Both the position numbers and the translations under genes were made by a program. The notes under the pieces are model-generated. The model ran no database searches. It saw only the letters and a list, made by a program, of their open reading frames with translations, and had not been told where the DNA came from. Shown one piece after another: positions 42,517-52,174 of a stretch of 64,000 bases of DNA; the first letter of the stretch is position 1, and every line of letters starts with the position of its first letter. Source of the DNA: Polynucleobacter sp. (GTDB lineage: Bacteria > Pseudomonadota > Gammaproteobacteria > Burkholderiales > Burkholderiaceae); contig NZ_JAUXZY010000004.1 in NCBI RefSeq assembly GCF_030693775.1, forward strand, positions 372,001-436,000, given 5' to 3'.

Positions 42517-42729
42517 ATGACTACAGTCCGCCTCCGCGAAAACGAGCCTTTTGAAGTGGCATTACGCCGTTTCAAGCGCACCATTGAAAAAAACGGTCTT
42601 TTGACTGACTTGCGTGCCCGCGAGTTTTACGAAAAGCCAACTGCAGAGCGCAAGCGCAAAAAAGCTGCTGCCGCAAAACGCCATTACAAGCGTATTCGCA
42701 GCCAGATGTTGCCTAAAAAGCTCTACTAA
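42517..42729 (+). CDS. rpsU: 30S ribosomal protein S21 (bS21)
   Basis: A 70-residue basic small-subunit protein needed for translation initiation. The sequence begins [20 protein letters not shown] and has the Lys/Arg-rich middle typical of S21. First gene of the macromolecular-synthesis operon rpsU-yqeY-dnaG-rpoD. A TAGAAT hexamer at 42461-42466 may belong to its promoter. A hairpin terminator follows. Confidence 0.97.
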   Translation: MTTVRLRENEPFEVALRRFKRTIEKNGLLTDLRAREFYEKPTAERKRKKAAAAKRHYKRIRSQMLPKKLY

Positions 42730-42777
42730 TAAGGGCAGTCCGAATACAGGCACTCCATTCATCGAGTTGCCAACAAG

Positions 42778-42817
42778 CCCGCTGACGGTAAAACGCAGCG
42801 GGTTTTTGTTTTTTTGT
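42778..42817 (+). terminator. Terminator or attenuator after rpsU
   Basis: CCCGCTG and CAGCGGG arms with a loop of about 11 nt, followed by TTTTTGTTTTTTTG. It lies between rpsU and yqeY, so it probably lets rpsU be expressed above the downstream genes, as known for the E. coli MMS operon terminator. Confidence 0.85.
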
Positions 42818-42865
42818 TGTGGTACTAATAGACACCAAGACATTCAATAATCGCAAGGAAATGCA

Positions 42866-43312
42866 ATGAGCCTAAAAGACCAAATCACCGAGGATATGAA
42901 AAATGCTATGCGCGCTAAAGAGGCCGAGCGTTTAGGTGCGATTCGCCTTTTGCTGGCAGCGATCAAACAGCGTGAGGTTGATGAGCGCGTGGTAGTGGAT
43001 GATGCTGGCGTGATTGCGATTGTCGAAAAATTAATCAAGCAGCGCAAAGATTCCATCAGTCAGTTTGAAAAAGCAGGCCGCGCTGATTTAGTGGCGATCG
43101 AAGCCGCTGAGATGGCCATCATGCAAGCGTACTTGCCAGCACAGTTATCCGATGCCGAAGTGGCTGCCATTGTGACTGCAACCATCAAACAACTTGGCGC
43201 CAGTGGACCGCAGGACATGGGTAAGGTGATTGGCGCGCTTAAGCCGCAACTTGCAGGCAAAGCTGATATGGGCGCGGTATCTGGCCTCGTGAAAGCGGCG
43301 CTCGCTCAGTAA
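42866..43312 (+). CDS. yqeY: GatB/YqeY domain-containing protein
   Basis: A 148-residue protein with a YqeY/GatB-tail fold. The N-terminal segment LKDQITEDMKNAMRAKEAER and the C-terminal GPQDMGKVIGALKPQLAGKA are diagnostic. The family may bind tRNA, but the free-standing role is unknown. AAGGAA precedes the ATG. It sits between rpsU and dnaG, an insertion in the classical MMS operon that is common in several proteobacterial groups. Confidence 0.92.
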   Translation: MSLKDQITEDMKNAMRAKEAERLGAIRLLLAAIKQREVDERVVVDDAGVIAIVEKLIKQRKDSISQFEKAGRADLVAIEAAEMAIMQAYLPAQLSDAEVAAIVTATIKQLGASGPQDMGKVIGALKPQLAGKADMGAVSGLVKAALAQ

Positions 43313-43331
43313 GCTTAAAGCAAAGCGCATC

Positions 43332-45266
43332 ATGGGCATGATCCCTCAATCGTTTATTGCGGATTTATTAAATCGAGTTGATATCGTCGATGTTGTTGGC
43401 CAGCACGTTAAGTTAAAAAAAGCAGGCGCCAACTACCAAGGTCTGTGCCCATTCCATCAAGAAAAGTCCCCCTCGTTTTCGGTATCGGCAACTAAGCAGT
43501 TCTATCACTGCTTTGGTTGTGGTGCCCATGGCTCTGCTATCGGCTTTTTAATGGAGTACTCAGGGCTCGGTTATGTTGAAACAATTGAAGAGCTCGCACG
43601 CTCTGCCGGACTCACCGTGCCGCGTGAGGAACGCACCGCTAATGATGTAGCGCGGCAGCAGCAGGCACTAGCCCTAAGTGAAGTGATGGGCTTGGCAGCC
43701 GATTGGTATAAAACCCAGTTAAAGGCGGCACCGCGCGCGATTGAATATTTAAAAAGCCGCGGCCTGACCGGTGAAGTGGCGAAGCGCTATTCACTCGGGT
43801 ATGCACCCGATGGCTGGCAAGGCTTGGAAGCGGTCTTTGGCAGTTATACCGATGACGCTACTGCTAAGCCTTTACTTGAGGGTGGTTTGTTAATACAAAG
43901 TGAAACCAGTGAGTCCAACCAAACAGCACGGCGTTATGACCGCTTTCGTGATCGCGTGATGTTCCCGATTCGAAATCACAAAGGGCAGGTGATTGGTTTT
44001 GGTGGGCGCATCTTGGATCAAGGCGAGCCAAAGTATTTGAACTCACCTGAAACCCCGCTCTTCTCGAAAGGCAACACGCTGTATGGTTTGTTTGAGGGGC
44101 GCCAAGCGATTCGGGCGCAAGAGTATGTCTTGGTTTGCGAAGGCTATATGGATGTAGTGGCCTTGGCGCAATTGGGCTTCCCGAATGCGGTAGCGACCTT
44201 AGGCACTGCATGCACTGCCAATCACGTGCGCATGTTATTACGTCAAACCGATCGGATTGTGTTTGCGTTTGATGGTGACGCTGCCGGCCAACGTGCAGCG
44301 CAGCGCGCGCTGGAGGCCTGTTTGCCTTTAATGTCAGACGATAAAGAGATCCGATTCTTATTTTTACCAACTGAACACGATCCCGATAGTTACGTTCGGG
44401 CATACGGCGCACCTGCGTTTGAAAAAGCCATTAAAGAAGCGACGTCATTTTCAGGATTCTTTTTTAAGATCGTGAGCGAAGGCCATGACTTAACAACGCC
44501 GGAAGGGCGTGCACAAACCCACCATGCTGCAAAGCCGCTGTTTTTATCGATGGCGCCGATTGCTTTGCGCTCCCAAATGCTACGCGAGGTGGCCATTCGT
44601 ACATCGTCCACTGCGGCTGAGTTAGAAGCATTTTGCGGCCTGACAGTTGCGCCAGCAGTCCGCAGCAGTAATGCAGCACAGGGAGCATCGGCGGCACCAA
44701 CCGCTACTGGAGTAAGAGCCCAATCCAGCACCTGGCAACCCGGTAAAGGGTATAGCAAAAAGCCAGCCGCACCGGTGATTCCACCACCCAACGCGCCGAT
44801 GGATTTAGCGGAACAAATTTTGCGCGTACTGATTCAGTTTCCGCATTTGGGTAAGGGCCTCAATAGTGATCAACGTCAATTAGTCTTGGCGGCAGCGGAG
44901 CAGCGCTCACCTAATGCCTTGATGCTGATGACCGATTTGATCAAGCAATGCGATCAATTGGATCTATTACCAAATGCTTCTACTGCAGGGCCGACCATCG
45001 GGGCGGGCGCCTTTGCATTGTTTCAGGAGCAACTCTCCCGAAGTGAGCTGGCATCAATGTATGAGGTGCTGCGCAAACGCGTGATGGAATCCGATTTGGA
45101 TGCAGCCGGCGCTGCTGCCGACCTAGACGGCGCCCTGAAAAAGCTTAATTTGTTGCAGCTGAAAAATGAAATGACCGCCATTACCCAGCGTATTTCCAGT
45201 GGTGAAGCCTCCGATGCGGATCGGGCGCGGTATCGCGAATTGGGCGAGCGGCTGAAGTTTTCCTAA
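43332..45266 (+). CDS. dnaG: DNA primase
   Basis: Synthesises RNA primers for replication and partners with DnaB helicase. The N-terminal zinc ribbon is CPFHQEKSPSFSV followed by YHCFGCGAHG. The TOPRIM catalytic core contains LVCEGYMDVVALAQ and FAFDGDAAGQRAAQRALE. A low-complexity Ala/Pro/Ser linker leads to the C-terminal DnaB-interacting domain. Length 644 residues. The ATG at 43332 is used; a second ATG at 43338 gives the more usual N-terminus MIPQSFIADLL and may be the true start. Confidence 0.96.
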   Translation: MGMIPQSFIADLLNRVDIVDVVGQHVKLKKAGANYQGLCPFHQEKSPSFSVSATKQFYHCFGCGAHGSAIGFLMEYSGLGYVETIEELARSAGLTVPREERTANDVARQQQALALSEVMGLAADWYKTQLKAAPRAIEYLKSRGLTGEVAKRYSLGYAPDGWQGLEAVFGSYTDDATAKPLLEGGLLIQSETSESNQTARRYDRFRDRVMFPIRNHKGQVIGFGGRILDQGEPKYLNSPETPLFSKGNTLYGLFEGRQAIRAQEYVLVCEGYMDVVALAQLGFPNAVATLGTACTANHVRMLLRQTDRIVFAFDGDAAGQRAAQRALEACLPLMSDDKEIRFLFLPTEHDPDSYVRAYGAPAFEKAIKEATSFSGFFFKIVSEGHDLTTPEGRAQTHHAAKPLFLSMAPIALRSQMLREVAIRTSSTAAELEAFCGLTVAPAVRSSNAAQGASAAPTATGVRAQSSTWQPGKGYSKKPAAPVIPPPNAPMDLAEQILRVLIQFPHLGKGLNSDQRQLVLAAAEQRSPNALMLMTDLIKQCDQLDLLPNASTAGPTIGAGAFALFQEQLSRSELASMYEVLRKRVMESDLDAAGAAADLDGALKKLNLLQLKNEMTAITQRISSGEASDADRARYRELGERLKFS

Positions 45267-45366
45267 TAAAAGCCCATTAAGCCCCTTAGACCCCTTAAGC
45301 CCTTAAAAATTACCTGTTTAAGCCCGATTTATAGCTTACTCCAGCGTCAGAAAATACCGAATCGAC

Positions 45367-45372
45367 TATAAT
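45367..45372 (+). promoter_or_regulatory. Possible internal promoter -10 for rpoD
   Basis: A consensus TATAAT in the 240-bp dnaG-rpoD intergenic region, 134 bp before the rpoD ATG. The -35 is poor. The rest of the gap holds degenerate CCCTTAAG-like repeats and AT-rich sequence and no gene. Confidence 0.3.
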
Positions 45373-45506
45373 CCTCTGTTAAGAGAAAAAATACGATTTA
45401 ATTCAGTCACTTGCGTCATTAATTTACATTTATTGACCTTAGTGGCCCAGGCAATTGGTCTGACCCATTGAAACCAACAATTAATTAAGTAAGTGAGCGT
45501 AAACCT

Positions 45507-48149
45507 ATGCCAAGCAGCAAGATCAAGAAAAGCGCAAAACCCGTGAAAAATACTTCAGCAGCAAGCAAGTCCAAACCGCTTGCCAAGAAAACGGCCGCCC
45601 CAGCAAAAAGCAAAGTAACTGCGAAAGCGCCAGTAAAGAAAGCTGCCCCGACAAGCAAAGCCAAAGCGCCTGCCAAAAAGGCAGTAGCAGTTAAGTCAAA
45701 GCCAGTACCTAAAGCAGCTCCTAAAAAAGCAGCGGCACCTGTGAAGGCAGCAAAAAAGCCGATTGCTAAATCGGCTAAGCCAAGTGCAAAGACAACAAAA
45801 CCAGCCGCAAAGGCAAATGCGAAGCCAGCAACAAAAGTGCCGGCCAAAGCAGCCGCAAAAGCAAAACCAGTAGCAAAGGCAAGTGCGAAGCCAGCGGCGA
45901 AGGTGCCAGTGAAGGCAGCTGCAAAAGCAAAGCCCGAAGTGAAGTCAGCAGCCAAGCCAAGCAAGGAAACGAAAAAAGCCGCTGTTGCTGTCAAGGGCAG
46001 CAAAGATGTTCCAGCGAAAAAAGGCAAAGCAGTCGAGCCTGAAGTGGTTACATCAAAAGGCAAGAGCAAGTCCAAGGCGGCTGCAGCGGCCGAGGTATTA
46101 CAAGATGACGCAGAAGCGGTAGAAGAGGGTAAAAAAACCAAAGGACGTAAAGCCAAAGCGGAAGTTCCTGCTACTGAATCGGGCGAAGACAATCGCACCG
46201 ATCGGCAAAAAGCCCGTGACCGTAAGGCTAAAGAGAAAGCCCTTTTAAAAGAATTCGCAGCACAGCAGTTAGGCTCCGAAGAGCAGCAAGAGTTGCGTCG
46301 CGCACGCCTGAAAACCCTGATTAAGATGGGTAAGTCCAAGGGCTACCTAACCCACGGTGAAATGAATGACGTGATGTCCGATGAATTGTCGGATGCGGAT
46401 GCGCTCGAAACATTAATCGGTTTGCTCAATGACATTGGTATTACCGTATACGAGCAAGCTCCTGATGCAGAAACCCTGCTCCTCAATGAGAACGGCATTT
46501 CTGGCGCATCCGATGAAGAGGCGGAAGAAGAGGCCGAGGCTGCGCTATCGACCGTTGATTCCGAGTTTGGCCGAACCACTGATCCTGTGCGCATGTACAT
46601 GCGCGAGATGGGAACGGTAGATCTGCTTACCCGTGAAGGCGAGATTGTCATTGCCAAGAAAATTGAGGCAGGCCTCAAAGACATGGTGATGGCACTTTCG
46701 GCATGCCCAGTGACAATCGCTGAAATTATTGCTAACGCGGACAAAATTGTTTCAGGCGAACTGGAGATTGATCAGTTTGTCGATGGATTAGTTGACCCCA
46801 ATGCGGAAGACATTCAGCTCGGACCGGATGAGCCAGAGGAAGATCTCGAGGCAGTAGAGGGCGACGACGATGGCGGTGAAGAGGATTCTGGCGGTGGCGG
46901 TGGAGGTGCAAGCACAGCGAGCGCTAAGCAACTCGAAGAACTCAAGCAGATTTCCTTAGAAAAGTTTGCCATTATTCGCACTCAAGCAGACAAGATGCGC
47001 CGTGCCTATGATCGTGATGGGTACAACTGCCCTGGATACATCAAGGCACAAGAAGCCATTCGCAATGAATTACTGGGTTTCCGTTTGACAGCAAAGAGCG
47101 TTGAAAAGCTCTGCGACACCATGCGCTCCCAAGTAGATCAAGTATGGAAGCTCGAGCGTGGCATTGTGAGTTTGTTGGTCGACAAAATTGGCGTACCCCG
47201 CGGTGAAGTATTAAAAGACTTCCCTAAGATGTCCATGAATTTGAAATGGACTGCCAATTTACTGAAAGACAATAAGCCCTACAGCGCACTCCTGGAGCGC
47301 AATGTTCCTGCCATTCAAGAACTGCAGCAAAAGCTGATTGATATTCAGACGAGGGTTGTGTTGCCTTTGCCTGAGTTAAAAGAAGTAAATAAGCAAATGA
47401 TTGCGGGCGAGAAGCGCGCACGTGAAGCCAAACGGGAAATGACCGTGGCTAACTTGCGTCTAGTAATTTCGATTGCCAAGAAATACACCAATCGCGGCTT
47501 GCAGTTCCTCGATTTGATTCAAGAGGGCAATATTGGCCTCATGAAGGCAGTGGATAAGTTTGAGTATCGCCGTGGCTATAAGTTCTCTACTTATGCAACT
47601 TGGTGGATTCGTCAGGCCATTACTCGCTCAATTGCAGATCAGGCCCGCACGATTCGTATTCCGGTCCACATGATTGAAACCATCAACAAGATGAACCGGA
47701 TTAGCCGTCAGATTCTGCAAGAGACCGGGCACGAGCCCGATGCAGCAACCTTGGCCTTGAAGATGGAAATTCCGGAAGACAAAATCCGTAAGATCATGAA
47801 GATCGCCAAAGAGCCTATCTCGATGGAAACACCGATTGGTGATGATGAGGACTCCCATTTAGGCGACTTCATTGAAGATGGCAACACCTTGGCTCCGGCC
47901 GAAGCAGCCTTGCATGAGTCTATGCGCGATGTCGTTAAGGATGTTCTCGATTCATTAACACCGCGGGAAGCCAAAGTATTACGTATGCGCTTTGGTGTAG
48001 AAATGAGCACAGACCATACCCTCGAAGAAGTGGGTAAGCAGTTTGACGTTACGCGTGAGCGTATTCGTCAGATTGAAGCCAAGGCCTTGAGAAAGATGCG
48101 TCATCCTAGCCGCAGCGACAAGCTTAAGACCTTCCTCGAGGAAGATTAA
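45507..48149 (+). CDS. rpoD: Primary sigma factor sigma-70 (RpoD) with long Lys/Ala-rich extension
   Basis: Housekeeping sigma factor. The C-terminal 620 residues are a standard sigma-70: region 1.1 ([20 protein letters not shown] near residue 265), region 1.2 ([11 protein letters not shown]), an acidic Asp/Glu/Gly insert, region 2 ([20 protein letters not shown] and [16 protein letters not shown]), region 3 and region 4 with the helix-turn-helix ([20 protein letters not shown]). The first 260 or so residues are an added low-complexity tail of PAK/AAK repeats resembling histone H1. At 880 residues it is far longer than E. coli RpoD (613). The last gene of the rpsU-yqeY-dnaG-rpoD operon. Confidence 0.97.
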   Translation: MPSSKIKKSAKPVKNTSAASKSKPLAKKTAAPAKSKVTAKAPVKKAAPTSKAKAPAKKAVAVKSKPVPKAAPKKAAAPVKAAKKPIAKSAKPSAKTTKPAAKANAKPATKVPAKAAAKAKPVAKASAKPAAKVPVKAAAKAKPEVKSAAKPSKETKKAAVAVKGSKDVPAKKGKAVEPEVVTSKGKSKSKAAAAAEVLQDDAEAVEEGKKTKGRKAKAEVPATESGEDNRTDRQKARDRKAKEKALLKEFAAQQLGSEEQQELRRARLKTLIKMGKSKGYLTHGEMNDVMSDELSDADALETLIGLLNDIGITVYEQAPDAETLLLNENGISGASDEEAEEEAEAALSTVDSEFGRTTDPVRMYMREMGTVDLLTREGEIVIAKKIEAGLKDMVMALSACPVTIAEIIANADKIVSGELEIDQFVDGLVDPNAEDIQLGPDEPEEDLEAVEGDDDGGEEDSGGGGGGASTASAKQLEELKQISLEKFAIIRTQADKMRRAYDRDGYNCPGYIKAQEAIRNELLGFRLTAKSVEKLCDTMRSQVDQVWKLERGIVSLLVDKIGVPRGEVLKDFPKMSMNLKWTANLLKDNKPYSALLERNVPAIQELQQKLIDIQTRVVLPLPELKEVNKQMIAGEKRAREAKREMTVANLRLVISIAKKYTNRGLQFLDLIQEGNIGLMKAVDKFEYRRGYKFSTYATWWIRQAITRSIADQARTIRIPVHMIETINKMNRISRQILQETGHEPDAATLALKMEIPEDKIRKIMKIAKEPISMETPIGDDEDSHLGDFIEDGNTLAPAEAALHESMRDVVKDVLDSLTPREAKVLRMRFGVEMSTDHTLEEVGKQFDVTRERIRQIEAKALRKMRHPSRSDKLKTFLEED
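45819..45950 (+). repeat. 66-bp in-frame tandem duplication in the rpoD extension
   Basis: Two adjacent 22-codon units encode [17 protein letters not shown] and [17 protein letters not shown] followed by slightly diverged ends. Codon use differs between copies at several positions, so the duplication is not brand new. Confidence 0.7.
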
Positions 48150-48174
48150 GTAACCGAACTGCTATCGTGAGTCC

Positions 48175-48579
48175 TTAAATAAAAGGATTCACGATCTGCA
48201 GTCGTTTTTCGATGGTTTGTCGGTGTTGCATGTCTTCTGAATACAGCCGTTCACATCCTGCCTGTAGTGCTGCAGCAATAATCATCGAATCGTAGTGCTG
48301 GTATCCGTATCTACGGGATACCATTAAGCCAATCTCGAATGTCTCTAGGTCAAGTGACCGTACATTAAAAGTCGAAGTAAATAAATCTAAAAACGACTCA
48401 AGCTCGGCGTGTGTTAGCTTAATTTTTCTCAGACTTGCTGACGTGAACTCATTAAGCACCTGAATGCTGATTACATTCGATTGCTGAAGATTGCGGCTAA
48501 CCCAATCTGACTTATTCTCATCCGAGGAGAGAAGATAAAGAAGGGTGTTGGTATCAAAAAATATCTTTTTAGCGTTCAT
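48175..48579 (-). CDS. vapC: PIN-domain toxin (VapC-like)
   Basis: A 134-residue PIN-domain ribonuclease, the toxin of a type II toxin-antitoxin pair. Acidic active-site residues are visible in FFDTNTLLYLLSS, LNEFTSASLRK, YDSMIIAAALQAG and LYSEDMQH. The target is expected to be RNA. Its start overlaps the end of the antitoxin gene by 11 nt, typical of coupled toxin-antitoxin genes. It lies convergent with rpoD, 25 bp from the sigma-factor stop. Confidence 0.88.
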   Translation of the reverse strand: MNAKKIFFDTNTLLYLLSSDENKSDWVSRNLQQSNVISIQVLNEFTSASLRKIKLTHAELESFLDLFTSTFNVRSLDLETFEIGLMVSRRYGYQHYDSMIIAAALQAGCERLYSEDMQHRQTIEKRLQIVNPFI

Positions 48580-48802
48580 TCAATTCAGATCGATCAAAGT
48601 GAAAATCGGCGGGCATGCGTCCACGGAATTTTCTCAAACCTTCAATCCTCTCTTGCAGGGATGGTTTCTTCTTTACTTGAAAATGTTTTTTATCGGCGAC
48701 ATGGATTTCAATGTCATCCCCTTCTTTCAGCTTGAGATGTTCCACAACCTGAGAGGGCAGTCGTATAGCTAAGCTGTTGCCCCACTTGGATACGATCATC
48801 AT
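48569..48802 (-). CDS. vapB: AbrB/MazE-fold antitoxin (VapB-like)
   Basis: A 77-residue antitoxin with an N-terminal swapped-hairpin DNA-binding domain (MIVSKWGNSLAIRLPSQVVE) and a charged C-terminal tail that would wrap the toxin. GGGAG lies 5 nt before the ATG at 48802; the longer frame to 48895 adds residues unlike the family. It is expected to repress its own promoter through the inverted repeat just upstream. Confidence 0.88.
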   Translation of the reverse strand: MMIVSKWGNSLAIRLPSQVVEHLKLKEGDDIEIHVADKKHFQVKKKPSLQERIEGLRKFRGRMPADFHFDRSELNER

Positions 48803-48811
48803 TTTTCTCCC

Positions 48812-48843
48812 ATAAGATATACATATAATAATGTATATCTTAT
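48812..48843 (-). promoter_or_regulatory. Operator of the VapBC-like operon: perfect 13-bp inverted repeat
   Basis: ATAAGATATACAT (48812-48824), six-base centre, ATGTATATCTTAT (48831-48843); the arms match exactly. It begins 10 bp upstream of the antitoxin ATG, and its AT-rich content could also hold the -10. This is the expected place for autoregulatory binding by the AbrB-fold antitoxin. Confidence 0.75.
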
Positions 48844-48911
48844 TGAATGGAAGCCACCGCAAGCGCCCTGTGAGCAGGGATTGCCAACCCTTCAATTACA
48901 ATGACAGATTA

Positions 48912-48988
48912 GGGCCCATAGCTCAGTTGGTTAGAGCAGAGGACTCATAATCCTTTGGTCCCAGGTTCAAGTCCTGGTGGGCCCACCA
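48912..48988 (+). tRNA. tRNA with CAU anticodon, probably tRNA-Ile2 (lysidine type)
   Basis: A full 77-nt cloverleaf: acceptor GGGCCCA with TGGGCCC, D arm GCTC...GAGC, anticodon stem GAGGA/TCCTT around loop CTCATAA, T arm CCAGG TTCAAGT CCTGG and an encoded ACCA end. The anticodon is CAU. Automatic pipelines may call it Met. The G/C-rich acceptor, the TTGGTC variable region and the GGTTCAAGTCC T arm resemble E. coli tRNA-Ile2 more than elongator tRNA-Met, so lysidine-modified Ile2 is preferred. The gene sits at the boundary of an accessory region. Confidence 0.93.
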
Positions 48989-48996
48989 GCAATATC

Positions 48997-49028
48997 AATG
49001 ACTTAGCGTGAGAGCGCTAGGTCATTTT
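48997..49028 (+). terminator. Hairpin after the tRNA gene
   Basis: ATGACTTAGCG pairs imperfectly with CGCTAGGTCAT around a short loop and is followed by TTTTT. It is 8 nt after the tRNA 3' end. Confidence 0.65.
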
Positions 49029-49248
49029 TCATGGATGTGTAGTGGGTGTGTAGCAAAATCACCGCTAGATCCCAATACATATATGGCTCTAGCTTAGAGC
49101 AATCTACTGTTTGTTCATTGTGCCAATTCTTTTTGCTCTGAACATGCCAACTTGTCGCCTGCCAATGCCGAAAGTTCATTCCATGCCTATAGCTAGAACG
49201 GCATAATGGATTAATTCTGACCCCTTTTGCCCATTGTTGGAGTCTTCT
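49029..49248. other. Gene-free stretch between the tRNA and ppc
   Basis: About 220 bp without a recognisable gene. It starts with GTGTAGTGGGTGTGTAGC, a 7-mer GTGTAGx repeated with one interruption, then AT-rich DNA up to the ppc ribosome-binding site. Such sequence downstream of a tRNA is a plausible old integration scar, but no integrase or repeat of the tRNA 3' end was found. Confidence 0.4.
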
Positions 49249-52035
49249 TTGAAAAATACCGAACTACCATTAATTGATGACATCCGCCTGTTAGGGAAAA
49301 TTCTAGGCGACATCATTCGCGAGCAGGAGGGCGATACTGTCTATGCTTTAGTGGAGCAAATCCGAAAGCTATCCGTAGCCTTTCATCGCGATGCCAATCA
49401 GAAAGCCAATCACGAGCTGAGCAAACTTCTAAAAGGGCTTACTAGCGACAATGCGGTGAAAGTTCTTCGTGCTTTTACTTACTTTAGTCATTTAGCCAAT
49501 TTAGCTGAAGATAGGCATGACATTCGTCTTCGTATAGCGTATGAGCGTAATGGCAGCTATCAAGATGGCAGCATTTCTATAGCTATGAAAAAACTGCATG
49601 CTGCCGGCGTAACAAATAAGCTGATCTCCAAGACGCTGGAAGAAAGTTTGATTTCCCCAGTGCTTACAGCCCATCCTACTGAAGTGCAAAGAACCAGCAT
49701 TTTGGAGGCTGAGCGGGATATCGCCAATCTATTGGCTGTACGAGATCAGATTAAAGAATCATCAAAAGCAAATAATCCAGAAAAGGACGCCCTGCTTAAT
49801 AAAGATCTGAAAGCCAATGAGGAGCAAATTCGGGCTCGTGTATTGCAGCTTTGGCATACCCGTTTATTGCGATTTACTAAGCTAACAGTTGCTGACGAGA
49901 TTGAGAATGCGCTAACGTACTATGAAACTACTTTTTTAAGAGAAATTCCCAAGATCTACGCTGAAATAGAGGATTCCCTTGCCGGAAATCCCGTGGCGAG
50001 CTTTCTCAAGATGGGTCAGTGGATTGGCGGTGATCGGGATGGCAACCCTAATGTCAGCGCTAAGACACTGGAGTACGCAGTGTCTAGGCAAGCTGAAATG
50101 GTATTACGCCACTATTTAACTGAAGTGCATCACTTGGGCAGAGAGTTATCTGTATCCGCACTGCTCCTAAAATTCCCGAAAAGGATGCAAGAGCTTGCGG
50201 CCAGTTCCCCAGATACTAATGAGCATCGTCAGGATGAACCCTATCGCAGGGCGCTCACTGGTATGTATTCTCGGCTGGCAGCTTCCCTAAAGATGCTAAC
50301 TGGGTCAGATGCTGCTCGTCATGCTCTGGCGCCGCAAAACCCCTACAGTAGTTCACATGATTTTTTATCTGATCTTAAGACAATTGAGGCTTCACTTGTG
50401 TTGCAAGGTGCAAAAGCGCTGGCCAATCGCCGCTTACATGGCTTAATTAGAGCGGTTGAGGTCTTTGGTTTTCATCTAGCCACAGTGGATTTGCGTCAAA
50501 GCTCAGATATGCATGAAGCTGTTTTAGCTGAACTCCTTAAGGTGGCATCCATTCAAGCGGATTATTCGAGTCTTTCTGAAGCGCAACGGCGCGAGCTTTT
50601 GATATCCCTCCTAAAGGACCCAAGACCACTGCGTGTGGTTGGCCATCAGTACTCTGAGTTCGCACTTTCTGAAATCGCTATTTTTGAAATGGCCAAGAAA
50701 ACCCGCCAGCGCTTTGGTAATGACACGATTCGCCACTACATCATCAGCCACACTGAGACTGTCAGTGATCTATTAGAAGTTTTATTGCTACAAAAAGAAG
50801 TGGGCTTAATGCATGAAACCTTAGGTAAGAAGTCCTCGGCTGACCTGATTGTTGTCCCATTATTCGAAACCATTGAAGATTTACGTAATGCCGCCCCAAT
50901 CATGCACGATTTCTATACCTTGCCGGGTATCTTGGATTTAGTAAAGCGCTCTGGTACTGAGCAAGATATTATGTTGGGCTATTCTGACTCGAATAAAGAT
51001 GGCGGGATTGTCACCAGCAATTGGGAGTTGTATTGTGCGGAGCTTGCCTTAGTTAAGGTATTCCAGCCGCTGGAGGAAAAGCATGGTGTGAAGCTCCGCT
51101 TATTCCATGGCAGGGGTGGCACCGTTGGTCGTGGTGGTGGCCCAAGTTACGAGGCCATCTTGGCCCAGCCTCCTGGTACCGTCCGTGGACAAATTCGGTT
51201 AACCGAGCAGGGTGAGGTGATTGGGTCAAAGTACGCTAATCCCGAGATTGGTAGACGCAATTTAGAAACCTTAGTAGCCGCCACGCTAGAGGCCACTTTA
51301 CTAAAGCCAACTAAGCCAGCCAGTAAGGCGTTCTTAGAAGCCGCAGCGAAAATCTCGCAAGACAGCATGAATGCTTACCGAGCTCTTGTATATGAGACGC
51401 CAGGATTTGCGGAGTATTTCTTTGATGCAACACCTATTCGAGAGATTGCAAAGCTCAATATTGGTTCTAGGCCAGCAAGTCGTAAGGCTAGTCAGAAAAT
51501 CGAAGATTTAAGGGCGATTCCATGGGGATTTAGCTGGGGTCAATGCCGCTTGACCCTTCCGGGTTGGTTTGGCTTTGGTTCTGCGGTTGACGAGTTCTTA
51601 AATCACCCTAAGGCTGCAGATAAGAAAGCGGCAATCGCTCTTTTGCAAAAGATGTATAAGGATTGGCCATTTTTTAGGACCTTGTTATCGAATATGGATA
51701 TGGCTCTAGCCAAGAGTGATTTAGCATTGGCCTCTCGTTATAGCGAACTAGTCCCTGATGTGAAGCTACGCAAGAAAATATTTACCGCTATCGAAGCTGA
51801 ATGGAATAAAACAGTAGATGCCCTGAACTTAGTTACTGGAGAAAAAGTACGTCTCGCCAATAATCCATCCCTAGCAAGATCGATACGGACCCGCTTTCCT
51901 TATATTGACCCACTGCATCATTTACAGATCGAGCTAGCAAGACGCTATCGAGCAGGCAAGCATGATGATAGGGTGCAGAGGGGCATTCATATTGCTATTA
52001 ATGGAATTGCGGCTGGGCTTAGAAATACTGGATAG
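49249..52035 (+). CDS. ppc: Phosphoenolpyruvate carboxylase
   Basis: Anaplerotic enzyme converting PEP and bicarbonate to oxaloacetate. Catalytic motifs are intact: [15 protein letters not shown] with the essential His, [43 protein letters not shown], and the conserved C-terminal [11 protein letters not shown]. The start is set at TTG 49249, because GGAG lies exactly 6 nt before it; TTGs at 49234 and 49237 are alternatives. Length 928 residues. The gene is visibly AT-richer and uses different codons from the core genes left of the tRNA, which hints at a separate history. Confidence 0.96.
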   Translation: MKNTELPLIDDIRLLGKILGDIIREQEGDTVYALVEQIRKLSVAFHRDANQKANHELSKLLKGLTSDNAVKVLRAFTYFSHLANLAEDRHDIRLRIAYERNGSYQDGSISIAMKKLHAAGVTNKLISKTLEESLISPVLTAHPTEVQRTSILEAERDIANLLAVRDQIKESSKANNPEKDALLNKDLKANEEQIRARVLQLWHTRLLRFTKLTVADEIENALTYYETTFLREIPKIYAEIEDSLAGNPVASFLKMGQWIGGDRDGNPNVSAKTLEYAVSRQAEMVLRHYLTEVHHLGRELSVSALLLKFPKRMQELAASSPDTNEHRQDEPYRRALTGMYSRLAASLKMLTGSDAARHALAPQNPYSSSHDFLSDLKTIEASLVLQGAKALANRRLHGLIRAVEVFGFHLATVDLRQSSDMHEAVLAELLKVASIQADYSSLSEAQRRELLISLLKDPRPLRVVGHQYSEFALSEIAIFEMAKKTRQRFGNDTIRHYIISHTETVSDLLEVLLLQKEVGLMHETLGKKSSADLIVVPLFETIEDLRNAAPIMHDFYTLPGILDLVKRSGTEQDIMLGYSDSNKDGGIVTSNWELYCAELALVKVFQPLEEKHGVKLRLFHGRGGTVGRGGGPSYEAILAQPPGTVRGQIRLTEQGEVIGSKYANPEIGRRNLETLVAATLEATLLKPTKPASKAFLEAAAKISQDSMNAYRALVYETPGFAEYFFDATPIREIAKLNIGSRPASRKASQKIEDLRAIPWGFSWGQCRLTLPGWFGFGSAVDEFLNHPKAADKKAAIALLQKMYKDWPFFRTLLSNMDMALAKSDLALASRYSELVPDVKLRKKIFTAIEAEWNKTVDALNLVTGEKVRLANNPSLARSIRTRFPYIDPLHHLQIELARRYRAGKHDDRVQRGIHIAINGIAAGLRNTG

Positions 52036-52174
52036 ATTGTGCTGAGCCCATGGAAATCTTGTCAGACAATTTAAGCCATATTAGAGTGTAAATAAGGCAC
52101 AATATTTTTATATGTGGACATCATTTAATTCAGTCGTGGCACTTAATTCGCTTGCTGTGTAGCGTGTTAATCCT
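52036..52174. other. Gene-free stretch after ppc
   Basis: AT-rich DNA between ppc and the GlxA remnant. A short TTGTC/GACAA palindrome lies near 52059-52069. No gene or convincing terminator is visible. With the remnant and its tail, the gene-poor stretch spans 52036-52346. Confidence 0.5.

Noticed and set aside
45485-46339. 284-codon open frame on the minus strand opposite the rpoD N-terminal tail
   Set aside because: It is the antisense reading of a Lys/Ala repeat tract (low-complexity Ala/Phe/Leu), without family features.
49029-49060. GTGTAGTGGGTGTGTAGC as an attachment site
   Set aside because: No matching copy in the window and no integrase, so it is kept only as a weak hint.
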